Below are positions 1 through 6,018 of a DNA stretch of 9,284 bases, piece by piece; the first letter of the stretch is position 1, and each line of letters opens with the position of its first letter. The stretch comes from Candidatus Aciduliprofundum sp. JdFR-45 (GTDB taxonomy: Archaea; Thermoplasmatota; Thermoplasmata; Thermoplasmatales; JdFR-45), in NCBI GenBank assembly GCA_002011395.1, contig MTNG01000035.1:1-9284 (forward strand), read 5' to 3'. The notes beneath the pieces were generated by a model that saw nothing but the letters and a program-made list of their open reading frames with translations, was not told the origin of the DNA and ran no database searches. The translations under genes were made by a program, and so were the position numbers.

Positions 1-450
1 CTTCACCGTGTAGAAGAGTTTGCCTATGAGTTCGCGCTGTTCCAGTTGATCCGGCGTGGCCCATATCACGGGCGTCAGCGGGTCCACCACGACCCTCGTC
101 TTTATGAGGTAGTCGCTCCTCGCCTTAACGAGGGCTGGAAGTTGCTCCTCTATCATCTTCTTGAAGTTCTGCCCTTTCAGATGTATGAAGAACAGATTTT
201 CCTCGTAGTGCTTCTCCATGTCAAAGCCCATCAGCGCCGCCTCCTCCATGATCTGGGAAGGCGACTCTTCGAGGCTTATGTAAAGACCCTGCTCGCCGTT
301 CTCTATGCCGTGCATTATGAACTGTATCGCAAATGTGGTCTTGCCGGTACCGCTGGAACCGACCACGACGTTCGCCGTTTTGTCCCTGAACCCTCCCTCA
401 ATCAACCTGTCAAGTCCGTATATCCCGGAAGGTATCCTACCATTCGTCAT
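1..450 (-). CDS. KaiC-like RecA-superfamily ATPase, partial (C-terminus outside window)
   Basis: Only the N-terminal 150 residues are in the window; the frame is open to the edge. Residues 1-30 have the usual KaiC-family opening (IPSGIYGLDRLIEGGF), followed by a Walker A P-loop GSSGTGKTT (31-39), the paired acidic residues in YISLEES (Glu61-Glu62, the catalytic position in KaiC-like ATPases) and a Walker B strand TRVVVD (Asp123). KaiC/RadA-domain proteins are ATP-dependent signalling or assembly ATPases in archaea; the specific partner here is not known. The start is ATG at 450, with a strong GGAGGTGA site 6 nt upstream lying inside the previous gene, whose stop overlaps this start by 14 nt. 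It is the third gene of a PH-like / V4R-wHTH / KaiC-like operon, so a role in sensing or signalling with the V4R protein is inferred. It is not RadA recombinase: it lacks that protein's N-terminal HhH domain. Confidence 0.88.
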   Translation of the reverse strand, partial: MTNGRIPSGIYGLDRLIEGGFRDKTANVVVGSSGTGKTTFAIQFIMHGIENGEQGLYISLEESPSQIMEEAALMGFDMEKHYEENLFFIHLKGQNFKKMIEEQLPALVKARSDYLIKTRVVVDPLTPVIWATPDQLEQRELIGKLFYTVK

Positions 451-1291
451 CCTCACTCACCTCCTTGAGGCTCTTCGCCAGGAGTTCGGCGAAGCTTTTG
501 CTGCTTTTCGCCTCCTCAATGACGTTGATTACCTTGCTCTCATCAACTATCTCCACAACCTCGCCCTCACCCACGGCCTTTGAGAACGCCTCGGCAAACG
601 ACCGCGCCGAGGCCGCAACCTCGCTCGCCTCTGTGAGGGTCTTCCAGGGCCGCTCCCTATCCTCCGCGGGGGGAAGTTTGCTGCGGTACTCCAGGAACTT
701 CACGCCTATGTCCGTTATGCGGTAGCCCTCGCCCAGCAGACGATAGGTGCGGAGTATTTCCAGCCGAAAGGCCACCTCCTCGTTCTCCCTGTCAACCTCA
801 CCGCCGTCTTTCAGGGTTTTGAGTATGCTCATGTCCACCTCGTCAATTATGGAGTTGTAGACCGCGAGGGGTTGCATCCTGACCTCAAACTCGCAGGACT
901 CTGCGCCCTCGTTTCTGCAGCGTATTTCGCGCACCTCAGAGGGTATCTCAAGCGCCTTCTCATAGAAGATTTTTATCGCATCGGAGGTGACGTAGCACGT
1001 TTTACCCCTCACATCGGGGAAGAGAGAGGGTATCTGGGAGTCAGGTATGGAGTAAACCCACCTGAACGGATCCGTCCGGACGACCCTGAGCGTGCCTATC
1101 CCTATGTCCTGGAATATCGTGCGTATGTACTGGTGCAGGGGCGTGTTCTCCGCCTGGGCGGGGACCATGCTCCTGAGCATGACGCGTATCTCGTTGAGGG
1201 GGACCTTTGACTTGATCACAGCGGCGTTTATGGCCGCCTCTATTTCGGTCAGCTTTCCGAAGGTCGCTATGAGACGGGCTATGCTGGTCAT
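437..1291 (-). CDS. V4R-domain sensor with winged-helix and repeated C-terminal tail
   Basis: 284 residues from ATG at 1291. A GTG 21 nt upstream would add seven residues, but the GGAGG site sits 8 nt or so before this ATG. Residues about 70-140 look like a V4R (4-vinyl reductase-type) small-ligand domain: it has the G-K-x-C motif around Cys99 and ends in the typical C-x-N-E-G-x-x-x-C-x-F pattern (Cys125, Cys133). Residues about 150-205 read as a winged helix (IIDEVDMSILKTLKDGG, then YRITDIGVKFLEY). The tail (about 210-284) is Ala/Ser/Glu-rich and helical, and contains two copies of a 12-residue motif, SFAEAFSKAVGE (231-242) and SFAELLAKSLKE (266-277). V4R domains usually bind small hydrophobic ligands or metals and control a partner; the ligand here is unknown. 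The start shares one base with the stop of the upstream gene (TGATG), and the end overlaps the KaiC-like gene, so the products are probably made in coupled amounts and may interact. Confidence 0.8.
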   Translation of the reverse strand: MTSIARLIATFGKLTEIEAAINAAVIKSKVPLNEIRVMLRSMVPAQAENTPLHQYIRTIFQDIGIGTLRVVRTDPFRWVYSIPDSQIPSLFPDVRGKTCYVTSDAIKIFYEKALEIPSEVREIRCRNEGAESCEFEVRMQPLAVYNSIIDEVDMSILKTLKDGGEVDRENEEVAFRLEILRTYRLLGEGYRITDIGVKFLEYRSKLPPAEDRERPWKTLTEASEVAASARSFAEAFSKAVGEGEVVEIVDESKVINVIEEAKSSKSFAELLAKSLKEVSEDDEW

Positions 1292-1584
1292 CAGCACCCC
1301 ACCTCCGCGCACACATAAGGCATGAGAAGATGAGCCACGCTTGATAGCAATATGTTATTTCTTCCGCGAACCTCCACCTCCACGTCCTCCGAGGTTCTCA
1401 GCGACAGCCCCTCGTCGTGCCTCACGACCCTCTCAATTTTTTCAAAGGGTATCAGGTAGAAGGTATCATCATCCCTTTGCACGTACAGTCCACGGTCACC
1501 GAGGTATAGATCATCGTTTATGGCTATGGTTATGTCGCCCGTCCGGATGCGAACCGCCGCCCTGCCTATCCTGTGCACCCTCAT
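1291..1584 (-). CDS. small conserved-type protein with PH-like beta fold, function unknown
   Basis: 97 residues from ATG at 1584, chosen because a GGAGG site lies 7 nt upstream; a GTG at 1602 would add six residues but would fall at or before the expected transcription start. The sequence is a run of short beta strands (AVRIRTGDITIAI, LYLGDRGLYVQRD, FYLIPFEKIERVV, GLSLRTSEDVEVEV) followed by a C-terminal helix (LLSSVAHLLMPYV). This is the pattern of PH-like domains and recalls the PH-type half of archaeal CheF, but I cannot assign it to that family. It is the first gene of the operon with the V4R protein and the KaiC-like ATPase; its TGA shares a base with the next ATG. A structural or adaptor role for those two is a guess from context. 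Confidence 0.72.
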   Translation of the reverse strand: MRVHRIGRAAVRIRTGDITIAINDDLYLGDRGLYVQRDDDTFYLIPFEKIERVVRHDEGLSLRTSEDVEVEVRGRNNILLSSVAHLLMPYVCAEVGC

Positions 1585-1625
1585 GCCTTTTCCTCCGACC
1601 ACAGGATACGTATGTCCATCACCCC

Positions 1626-1634
1626 ATATATAAT
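1626..1634 (-). promoter_or_regulatory. TATA box of the PH-like / V4R / KaiC operon
   Basis: The minus strand reads ATTATATAT, preceded by an A-rich stretch, in an AT-rich gap. With the usual archaeal spacing of about 25 bp from the box centre, transcription would start near 1604-1606, leaving a leader of about 20 nt that just accommodates the GGAGG site before ATG 1584. Confidence 0.65.
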
Positions 1635-1640
1635 TTTCGT

Positions 1641-1683
1641 CAAAAAGGCGCCGATTTTGAATTATGGTTTAATTTGTAAAAAC
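1641..1683 (-). terminator. possible archaeal T-run terminator after the TA module
   Basis: Read leftward after the antitoxin stop, the minus strand has two T5 runs (complement of 1678-1682 and of 1642-1646); the second follows a GGCGCC block. Archaeal termination commonly uses such T runs. No clear hairpin is present, so support is modest. Confidence 0.35.
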
Positions 1684-1726
1684 TTTGGGCAGATTTATTC
1701 AGCATATGCTATGGTGTAATTTGTAA
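1663..1726. repeat. 17-bp direct repeat pair flanking a palindrome, possible operator
   Basis: TATGGTTTAATTTGTAA at 1663-1679 recurs as TATGGTGTAATTTGTAA at 1710-1726, with one mismatch and a 47-bp period. A perfect 10-bp palindrome AGCATATGCT (1701-1710) sits between them, touching the second copy. The pair lies 30-90 bp upstream of the TATA box of the leftward KaiC operon, and immediately after the stop codon of the winged-helix antitoxin gene. This is a plausible place for activator or repressor binding; which protein binds is unknown. Confidence 0.5.
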
Positions 1727-2164
1727 TTATTCTAGGTCAGCAGAGATGTTCACGACCCGCCCCACCATGGTCACCCTGTTGCCGGCCTTCAGGGGGGTGA
1801 CTATCTGAAACTCCGAGAGCGAGCGAAAGTCATCGTACACGTTCTTGTAATCGCGCCCCATTTTCTCGGCCGCGTTTTTGAGCGATATGGGTCTGTTCCT
1901 GTTGAGGAATTCAATAAGTTCAATCCTGCGCCTCGTCAGGGCGTTGAATACCCTCGGATCATGTACGTACACCTCCTCCCTGATGCTGGCACCCCTCCTC
2001 AGAGCGTCCCAGATCATGTAGACGTCCACCACTTCAGGACGCGTGCACTTCTGCGTTTTTGCGATGCTCCTGACCTTTTCCCACCTCCCGTAAACCTTCC
2101 TGAAATACCTCTGGAGCAGTTCCACGTCGGTGCGCTCGTAAACCTTCTTCACCACCAGCCTCAT
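1727..2164 (-). CDS. winged-helix DNA-binding antitoxin, HVO_A0114-like
   Basis: 145 residues from ATG at 2164. The C-terminal half is a winged helix: RRRIELIEFLNRNRPIS, then NAAEKMGRDYKNVYDDFRSL as helix-turn-helix, then a beta wing (VTPLKAGNRVTMVGRVVNIS). The R-D-Y-K-N-V-x-x-D recognition helix is typical of the HVO_A0114 / COG4190 family of predicted archaeal DNA-binding regulators, which are commonly found beside a TumE-type toxin. The N-terminal half (residues 1-75) is basic and helical and may hold the toxin-binding part. The gene starts 12 nt after the stop of the TumE-like gene. By family precedent it would bind and neutralise the toxin and may repress its own operon, but no promoter is visible between the HDAC gene and this pair, so autoregulation would have to act elsewhere. 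It could instead be an ordinary transcription factor. Confidence 0.75.
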   Translation of the reverse strand: MRLVVKKVYERTDVELLQRYFRKVYGRWEKVRSIAKTQKCTRPEVVDVYMIWDALRRGASIREEVYVHDPRVFNALTRRRIELIEFLNRNRPISLKNAAEKMGRDYKNVYDDFRSLSEFQIVTPLKAGNRVTMVGRVVNISADLE

Positions 2165-2176
2165 ATCCGCATCGCC

Positions 2177-2485
2177 TCACAGCCGCTCAATTTCCTCCAC
2201 GGAGGATATCCCCCTTCTGAAACTCCTCACGAGGGTGTAGACCTCCTCGTACCTCTTCTCCTCCGTCGGCCTGCTCTCTATGAAGGTGCCGCTCTCGTCG
2301 TACCGGTCTAAGTGGGGCATGCCCTCAAAGTTGTCCCACCGGATTATGGTCACCCACCTCCCGCCCTTCCTTATGCGGTAGGAGTACGAGTAGAATCTAA
2401 CCCTGCCGGCCTCGTGTATCTCAACGCCCTCAAGTATCTCATCGCCGCGCAGATAGGTTTTCCTCAGGACTATTTCCACGTGCAT
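2177..2485 (-). CDS. TumE-like (DUF6516) toxin candidate
   Basis: 102 residues from ATG at 2485. The centre carries a strand-rich block RFYSYSYRIRKGG followed by WVTIIRWDNFEGMPHLDRY (residues about 44-62). This matches the TumE/DUF6516 layout of a basic Tyr-rich strand, then an R-[YW]-D-N motif, then P-H. TumE proteins are the toxin partners of small HTH antitoxins, and the neighbour downstream is exactly such a protein. The ATG shares its A with the stop of the HDAC-family gene (TGATG), and GAGGTG runs straight into the start with no spacer, so translation probably depends on termination-reinitiation from the HDAC gene. The family assignment is from motif memory and gene order, not an alignment. 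The target is unknown. Confidence 0.68.
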   Translation of the reverse strand: MHVEIVLRKTYLRGDEILEGVEIHEAGRVRFYSYSYRIRKGGRWVTIIRWDNFEGMPHLDRYDESGTFIESRPTEEKRYEEVYTLVRSFRRGISSVEEIERL

Positions 2486-3549
2486 CACCTCAGGTCGTAG
2501 TAGGGCGACAGAGCCGACTTGACCTTCTTGATGGTCTCTATCACCTGCCGGCGGACGCGGTTCTCCATCACCACCCTGGAGGAAATGTCCAGCGACGAGG
2601 GAACCCTGGGCCTCTCGAGCCCCAATAGGCCGCATATGAGGTTCTCGGCCAGATATCTGTTCATGGAGGTGTAACCGCCCTCCTGTAGAACCGCAAAGGG
2701 TATCCGCCACCCATGGATGCGCTCCACGACCTCGTAGTAGAATGAGGACGTCAATGTCAGCCCCACATCGGTGTGTGAGTGATGCGCGTCAAATCCGTTC
2801 TCCGCTATGACAAAGGTCGGCTCGTACTCGCGGACCAGAGGCTCAACGATCTCGTCCCATGCCATCCAGTACTCGGCGTCGCCCGCTCCGCGGGGCATCG
2901 GGATGTTCACCGTGCATCCCGCACCCCTGCCCCTCCCCACCTGGTGGACGAAGCCGTCGTTCGGATAGTACCCGCGGGGGTCCCGGTGTATGGAAATGAG
3001 GAACACATCGTCCCTCTCGTAGAATATGTCCATCGTGCCGTGCGCTGCGTGGGCATCCCAGTCTATGATCATTATGCGGGATATGCCCCGACCTAGGAGG
3101 TACTCAGCCGCAACCGCCGCATTGTTTATTATGCAGTAGCCGCCGTAGGTGCTCCTGGAGGCGTGGTGGCCGGGGGGCCTGACGAGGGCGTAGGCGGAGA
3201 CGGAGGGTGTGTCCAGAACCTCGTCCACCGCCGCGATGCACGCGTTGGCCGCTATCAGCGCCGCCATGAAGGAAAACCTGTTCAAATACGTGCTGTCGCC
3301 GATGAAACCTCCACCCCGGGAGCACAGTTCCTCTATGAAGGAGAGATATCCCTCGTCGTGCACCTTCACGACATCCTCGTAGGACGCGGGCTCTGTTATT
3401 TCCACGTATTTAAGGGGATATCTGGAGAAGTAGCCCTGTTTTCGGATATATTTTATTATTGACTCTATGCGCTCAGGGTTTTCGGGTATCCCCTGGAAAT
3501 GGTGGTATATGTGCTTAGGCGAGTACGTAAGGGAGACGGGGCGCTTCAC
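2485..3549 (-). CDS. histone deacetylase-superfamily Zn hydrolase (AcuC/HDAC-like)
   Basis: 354 residues from GTG at 3549, which overlaps the preceding stop as GTGA and has GGAGG 12 nt upstream; an alternative GTG at 3579 adds ten residues but has no clear Shine-Dalgarno site. The arginase/HDAC fold is complete: RPPGHHA (124-130; tandem His128-His129), GGYCIINNAA (136-145), DWDAH (Asp163, Asp165, His167), ISIH (186-189), NGFDAH (Asp254) and EGGY (catalytic Tyr293). By family knowledge Asp165, His167 and Asp254 are the zinc ligands. Such enzymes remove acetyl or other acyl groups from lysines, polyamines or small molecules; the substrate cannot be read from sequence. One oddity: DWDxH is followed by AAHGT, where relatives generally have HGNGT or HGDG (see findings). 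It is translationally coupled to both its upstream neighbour and the TumE-like gene. Confidence 0.93.
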   Translation of the reverse strand: MKRPVSLTYSPKHIYHHFQGIPENPERIESIIKYIRKQGYFSRYPLKYVEITEPASYEDVVKVHDEGYLSFIEELCSRGGGFIGDSTYLNRFSFMAALIAANACIAAVDEVLDTPSVSAYALVRPPGHHASRSTYGGYCIINNAAVAAEYLLGRGISRIMIIDWDAHAAHGTMDIFYERDDVFLISIHRDPRGYYPNDGFVHQVGRGRGAGCTVNIPMPRGAGDAEYWMAWDEIVEPLVREYEPTFVIAENGFDAHHSHTDVGLTLTSSFYYEVVERIHGWRIPFAVLQEGGYTSMNRYLAENLICGLLGLERPRVPSSLDISSRVVMENRVRRQVIETIKKVKSALSPYYDLR

Positions 3550-3908
3550 CTTATCAACCCCCCTCCGAATTTTAGCCACCTCTTTATGTCCTCTATTTCG
3601 GACGTCTCGGAAGGGGGTTCCTTGAGTATGACCACGGCGCGCTTTATTCCGAGGGCCAGCGGGATGAGCCTCTCGGCCTCATCGCACTCAACCTCCAGAA
3701 CGGCGAGTTCCATTTCCCTTTCAACGGCCTCCAGTTCCTCCTTAACCCTGTACCGGGCGTGGGGGTCCTCCAGCGCTTCCAGAAGCATCTCCCTCACGCG
3801 GTACTTCCTGCCCCTCCATACCACCTCCGTGGGTATGCTCGCGCTCATGACCAGCGCCAGATTCCTCAGTTTGCCCGTTATGGCAGGGTCATCGCACAGG
3901 GTCACCAC
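3546..3908 (-). CDS. conserved-type small helical protein, function unknown
   Basis: 120 residues from GTG at 3908 (a second GTG follows at 3905). There is no ATG until residue 21, which lacks a good ribosome binding site. I do not recognise the family. The visible features are a basic beta segment TEVVWRGRKYRVREM (27-41), a charged helix likely to form a coiled coil (about 52-75, EELEAVEREMELAVLEVE), a hydrophobic segment ERLIPLALGIKRAVVILKEPPSE (78-100) and a final helix with DIKRWLKF. It has no signal peptide, no membrane segment and no Cys pair. It overlaps the RuvC-fold gene by 20 nt upstream and the HDAC gene by 3 nt downstream, so the three are probably made together. It could be a partner of either. 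Confidence 0.75.
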   Translation of the reverse strand: MVTLCDDPAITGKLRNLALVMSASIPTEVVWRGRKYRVREMLLEALEDPHARYRVKEELEAVEREMELAVLEVECDEAERLIPLALGIKRAVVILKEPPSETSEIEDIKRWLKFGGGLIR

Positions 3909-4614
3909 CCCCGGACATCAGAAGGGCATCCTCCAGGGTTATCTCCCCCAGAGCAACGCGCCTGGCAAGGGCCCTGGGTATCGTGATGCGTCCGCCGCTC
4001 GCCACCCTGCTCATGCGCTGGATCTCTTTCAGGTCGCCGTCGCTGACTTCAGTAGACAGAGGGGCATGCAAAATGCGGCCCTCGGCAAAGGCTATGTTCT
4101 CCGCAGCGTTTAGGTCCCTCACGGACTTTTTGGCGCCCTCCGAGGTGTTGCGCTCGCTCACCAGCATAACCTCGTACCTCTTGATCAGCATATTAACGAG
4201 GGCATTTCTCCTCAGCCGGTCGCCGGCACCCACCTTGACCACAACCCTCTCGGCGGGGTATGAATCAACCATCTCGTCCACGAGGGGGACCACATTTCTG
4301 ACATCCCTCGCTATGGTCCTCTCCAGAAGAACTCTGTCGCCCACGACGGCCACCGCGGGTGTAAGACCGGGGTCTATTCCTATCCACAGCTCGCGCAGTC
4401 GCTCCTTCCCGCACATCTTCAGGAGAAGGTGCCTGACCGCCCTCACGGGGTCGTCCACATATATCCAGTTCTCACCGCGGGGATGCGATGTGGTCAGGAT
4501 GTATTCATAACTGCCACCTGGGGCGTACATGGAAAAGGGTATTTCACGCTCCCTGAGTTCCTTCATCAGCAGGTATCCTTTCCGGAAATCTGTTATCTCG
4601 ACGGCCACCTTCAC
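3889..4614 (-). CDS. RuvC/RNase H-fold protein, predicted nuclease-like, function unknown
   Basis: 241 residues from GTG at 4614. Residues 1-70 form an alpha/beta N-terminal domain (MKVAVEITDFRKGY...YILTTSHPRG). Residues 76-180 resemble a RuvC-type RNase H fold: LWIGIDPG (Asp81, the usual first catalytic acid), then VVGDRVLLERT, then AERVVVKVGAGDRLRR, then LVSERNTSEG and RDLNAAENIAFAEGR in the position of the RuvC C-terminal catalytic helix. The second motif has VKVG where active RuvC-like enzymes usually carry an acidic residue, so activity is uncertain. A short C-terminal domain (200-241) has the motif ASGGRITIPRALARRVALG. Similar hypothetical archaeal proteins exist; a DNA-repair or structure-binding role is inferred from the fold only. 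It is the first gene of its operon, with an almost leaderless start. Confidence 0.8.
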   Translation of the reverse strand: MKVAVEITDFRKGYLLMKELREREIPFSMYAPGGSYEYILTTSHPRGENWIYVDDPVRAVRHLLLKMCGKERLRELWIGIDPGLTPAVAVVGDRVLLERTIARDVRNVVPLVDEMVDSYPAERVVVKVGAGDRLRRNALVNMLIKRYEVMLVSERNTSEGAKKSVRDLNAAENIAFAEGRILHAPLSTEVSDGDLKEIQRMSRVASGGRITIPRALARRVALGEITLEDALLMSGGGDPVR

Positions 4615-4638
4615 TCTGCTGAATAATACACGTGGCAG

Positions 4639-6018
4639 TTATTTATACTTTTTCCACGTCGCAAATGCAAGTGAGAGCAACGCCATAGCCAGCCCCAGGA
4701 CGAGCGCGGGGACTGTCATGGACACTCCGGCGCTCGCCGGGCCTGCATCCAACGGCTCCAGCGGGTCGGTCCCCGCGCGCACCTCATATCCGTCCGTCAG
4801 CCCATCGCCGTCCGTGTCGGGATTGGTCCCGTTTGTGCCCAGGACAAACTCCAGGTAATCGTCCAGTTCATCGCCGTCGGTGTCGGGGGACGAGGGATCT
4901 GTGCCGAACAGATATTCTGCGTAGTTCGTGAGTTTATCACCGTCGCCGTCCATGACGGAGTCGTTCGTCCAGGGGTCCAGCCCGTGCCTCTCCTCCCACG
5001 CATCCGGCATCCCGTCGCCGTCGTCGTCAGCATCCTCGTCTCTCAGAACACCGTCCCCGTCCACGTCGGTGCCCCACGCGAGGACCTTACCCGGCCAGAT
5101 ACGCATGGAGATCAGCGTTTCGCCCTCCACGGCTGCGAGAACACCCTCTGTGAAGTTCCATGTTGTTATGAAGGAGAAGCTGTGCTTCACCTTTATGAAG
5201 GGCTCACATATGTTTCTGAAAATGTACATGTGCGTCCGGTCGGCTATGACAACCGTGCCGTTCGCCCCAAAGGCGTACCCGATGGGAGGGGTGAACGTTT
5301 TAAGTGAGCCGAGCACCTCCCGCGGGGTGACGAACCTGAATATGTACTCCTTCACGCCCTCTTCATAAAGCGTCGTGAGTGCTATGAACATCGGTTCTCC
5401 GCCGGGACGAAAGGGCGTGGGTATGACCTTCTCCACGTCATCCACGGGAAGTTCATGGACCGTGCCGTTGTGGTAAATCGCTCTCCCTCCCGAGACCGCC
5501 ACAAGGCCACCATACACAGGCATGAACCACTCGGGGTCCCACGGCATCTCATAGCGAACCCTCGCAGTCCCGTTAACCCCATACCAGATTTCCGTGCGAT
5601 CCATGGATGTGTTCAGGGAGACGACGAGTATCTCGCCGCGGTGAAGCACGGTGGGTCCATGGTATTCTCCAGCGAGTTCGCCGGAGATGTCGTACACCTC
5701 GCAGAGGCCCGACTCCCTCTCCACGTACCAGTACTGCGTCGTGTTGTAAACGAAGCCGGCTGACCTCACAGGCCCCTCCACATTCACCGTTCCCCTCTCC
5801 GTGTATAGCGTGGCGGAGTTACTGTTCCACGCTATCACCGCACCCCCGAGCGGATTCCCAACAACACTCACATTTGATGGCAGTGAGGATATCACGCTCT
5901 CCTGGAATTCCGCATAGCCCGCTTCGTACGAATTCATATCCTGAACATAACACGTCCGTGCCGAGGCGATGGTGGGAACAATAAGTAGCAATGCTATGAA
6001 AAGGACCCTAACGCCCAT
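4639..6018 (-). CDS. secreted, membrane-anchored protein with thrombospondin type-3 Ca-binding repeats
   Basis: 459 residues from ATG at 6018, with GGAGG 10 nt upstream; it overlaps the uppS stop by 11 nt. Residues 1-20 form a signal peptide (hydrophobic FIALLLIVPTIASA ending in an ASA cleavage site). Residues about 25-312 are all-beta, with repeated strand/turn blocks (GGLVAVSGGRAIYHNGTVHE, ANGTVVIADRTHMYIF) that suggest a beta-propeller. Residues 317-420 are acidic repeats, DVDGDG, DADDDGDGMPD, DGDGDKL, DTDGDELDD and DTDGDGLTDGYE, interspersed with GTDP: thrombospondin type-3 Ca2+-binding repeats. A TM helix (about 436-454) followed by KKYK anchors the C-terminus, leaving the bulk outside the cell. 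At least nine N-x-S/T sequons are present (e.g. Asn49, Asn92, Asn136, Asn287), so N-glycosylation is likely. The ligand or role on the cell surface is unknown. The gene follows serS and uppS, probably in one transcript. Confidence 0.88.
   Translation of the reverse strand: MGVRVLFIALLLIVPTIASARTCYVQDMNSYEAGYAEFQESVISSLPSNVSVVGNPLGGAVIAWNSNSATLYTERGTVNVEGPVRSAGFVYNTTQYWYVERESGLCEVYDISGELAGEYHGPTVLHRGEILVVSLNTSMDRTEIWYGVNGTARVRYEMPWDPEWFMPVYGGLVAVSGGRAIYHNGTVHELPVDDVEKVIPTPFRPGGEPMFIALTTLYEEGVKEYIFRFVTPREVLGSLKTFTPPIGYAFGANGTVVIADRTHMYIFRNICEPFIKVKHSFSFITTWNFTEGVLAAVEGETLISMRIWPGKVLAWGTDVDGDGVLRDEDADDDGDGMPDAWEERHGLDPWTNDSVMDGDGDKLTNYAEYLFGTDPSSPDTDGDELDDYLEFVLGTNGTNPDTDGDGLTDGYEVRAGTDPLEPLDAGPASAGVSMTVPALVLGLAMALLSLAFATWKKYK
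4641..4647 (-). promoter_or_regulatory. TATA box inside the end of the surface-protein gene
   Basis: The minus strand reads GTATAAATAAC; TATAAAT covers the last codons and stop (TAT AAA TAA) of the upstream gene. The box centre is about 30 bp before GTG 4614, so transcription should start within a few bases of that start codon (leaderless). A purine-rich GGAAAAAG upstream could serve as BRE. Confidence 0.65.

Noticed and set aside
1..450. RadA recombinase
   Set aside because: The P-loop follows a KaiC-type N-terminus starting only 30 residues in, without the HhH domain, and the EE pair and neighbours fit KaiC-like ATPases better.
4797..5583. Minus-strand overlapping frames inside the surface-protein gene
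   Set aside because: They are alternate-frame readings of the repetitive Asp-rich type-3 repeats and sequon-rich region, with no start signals or domains.
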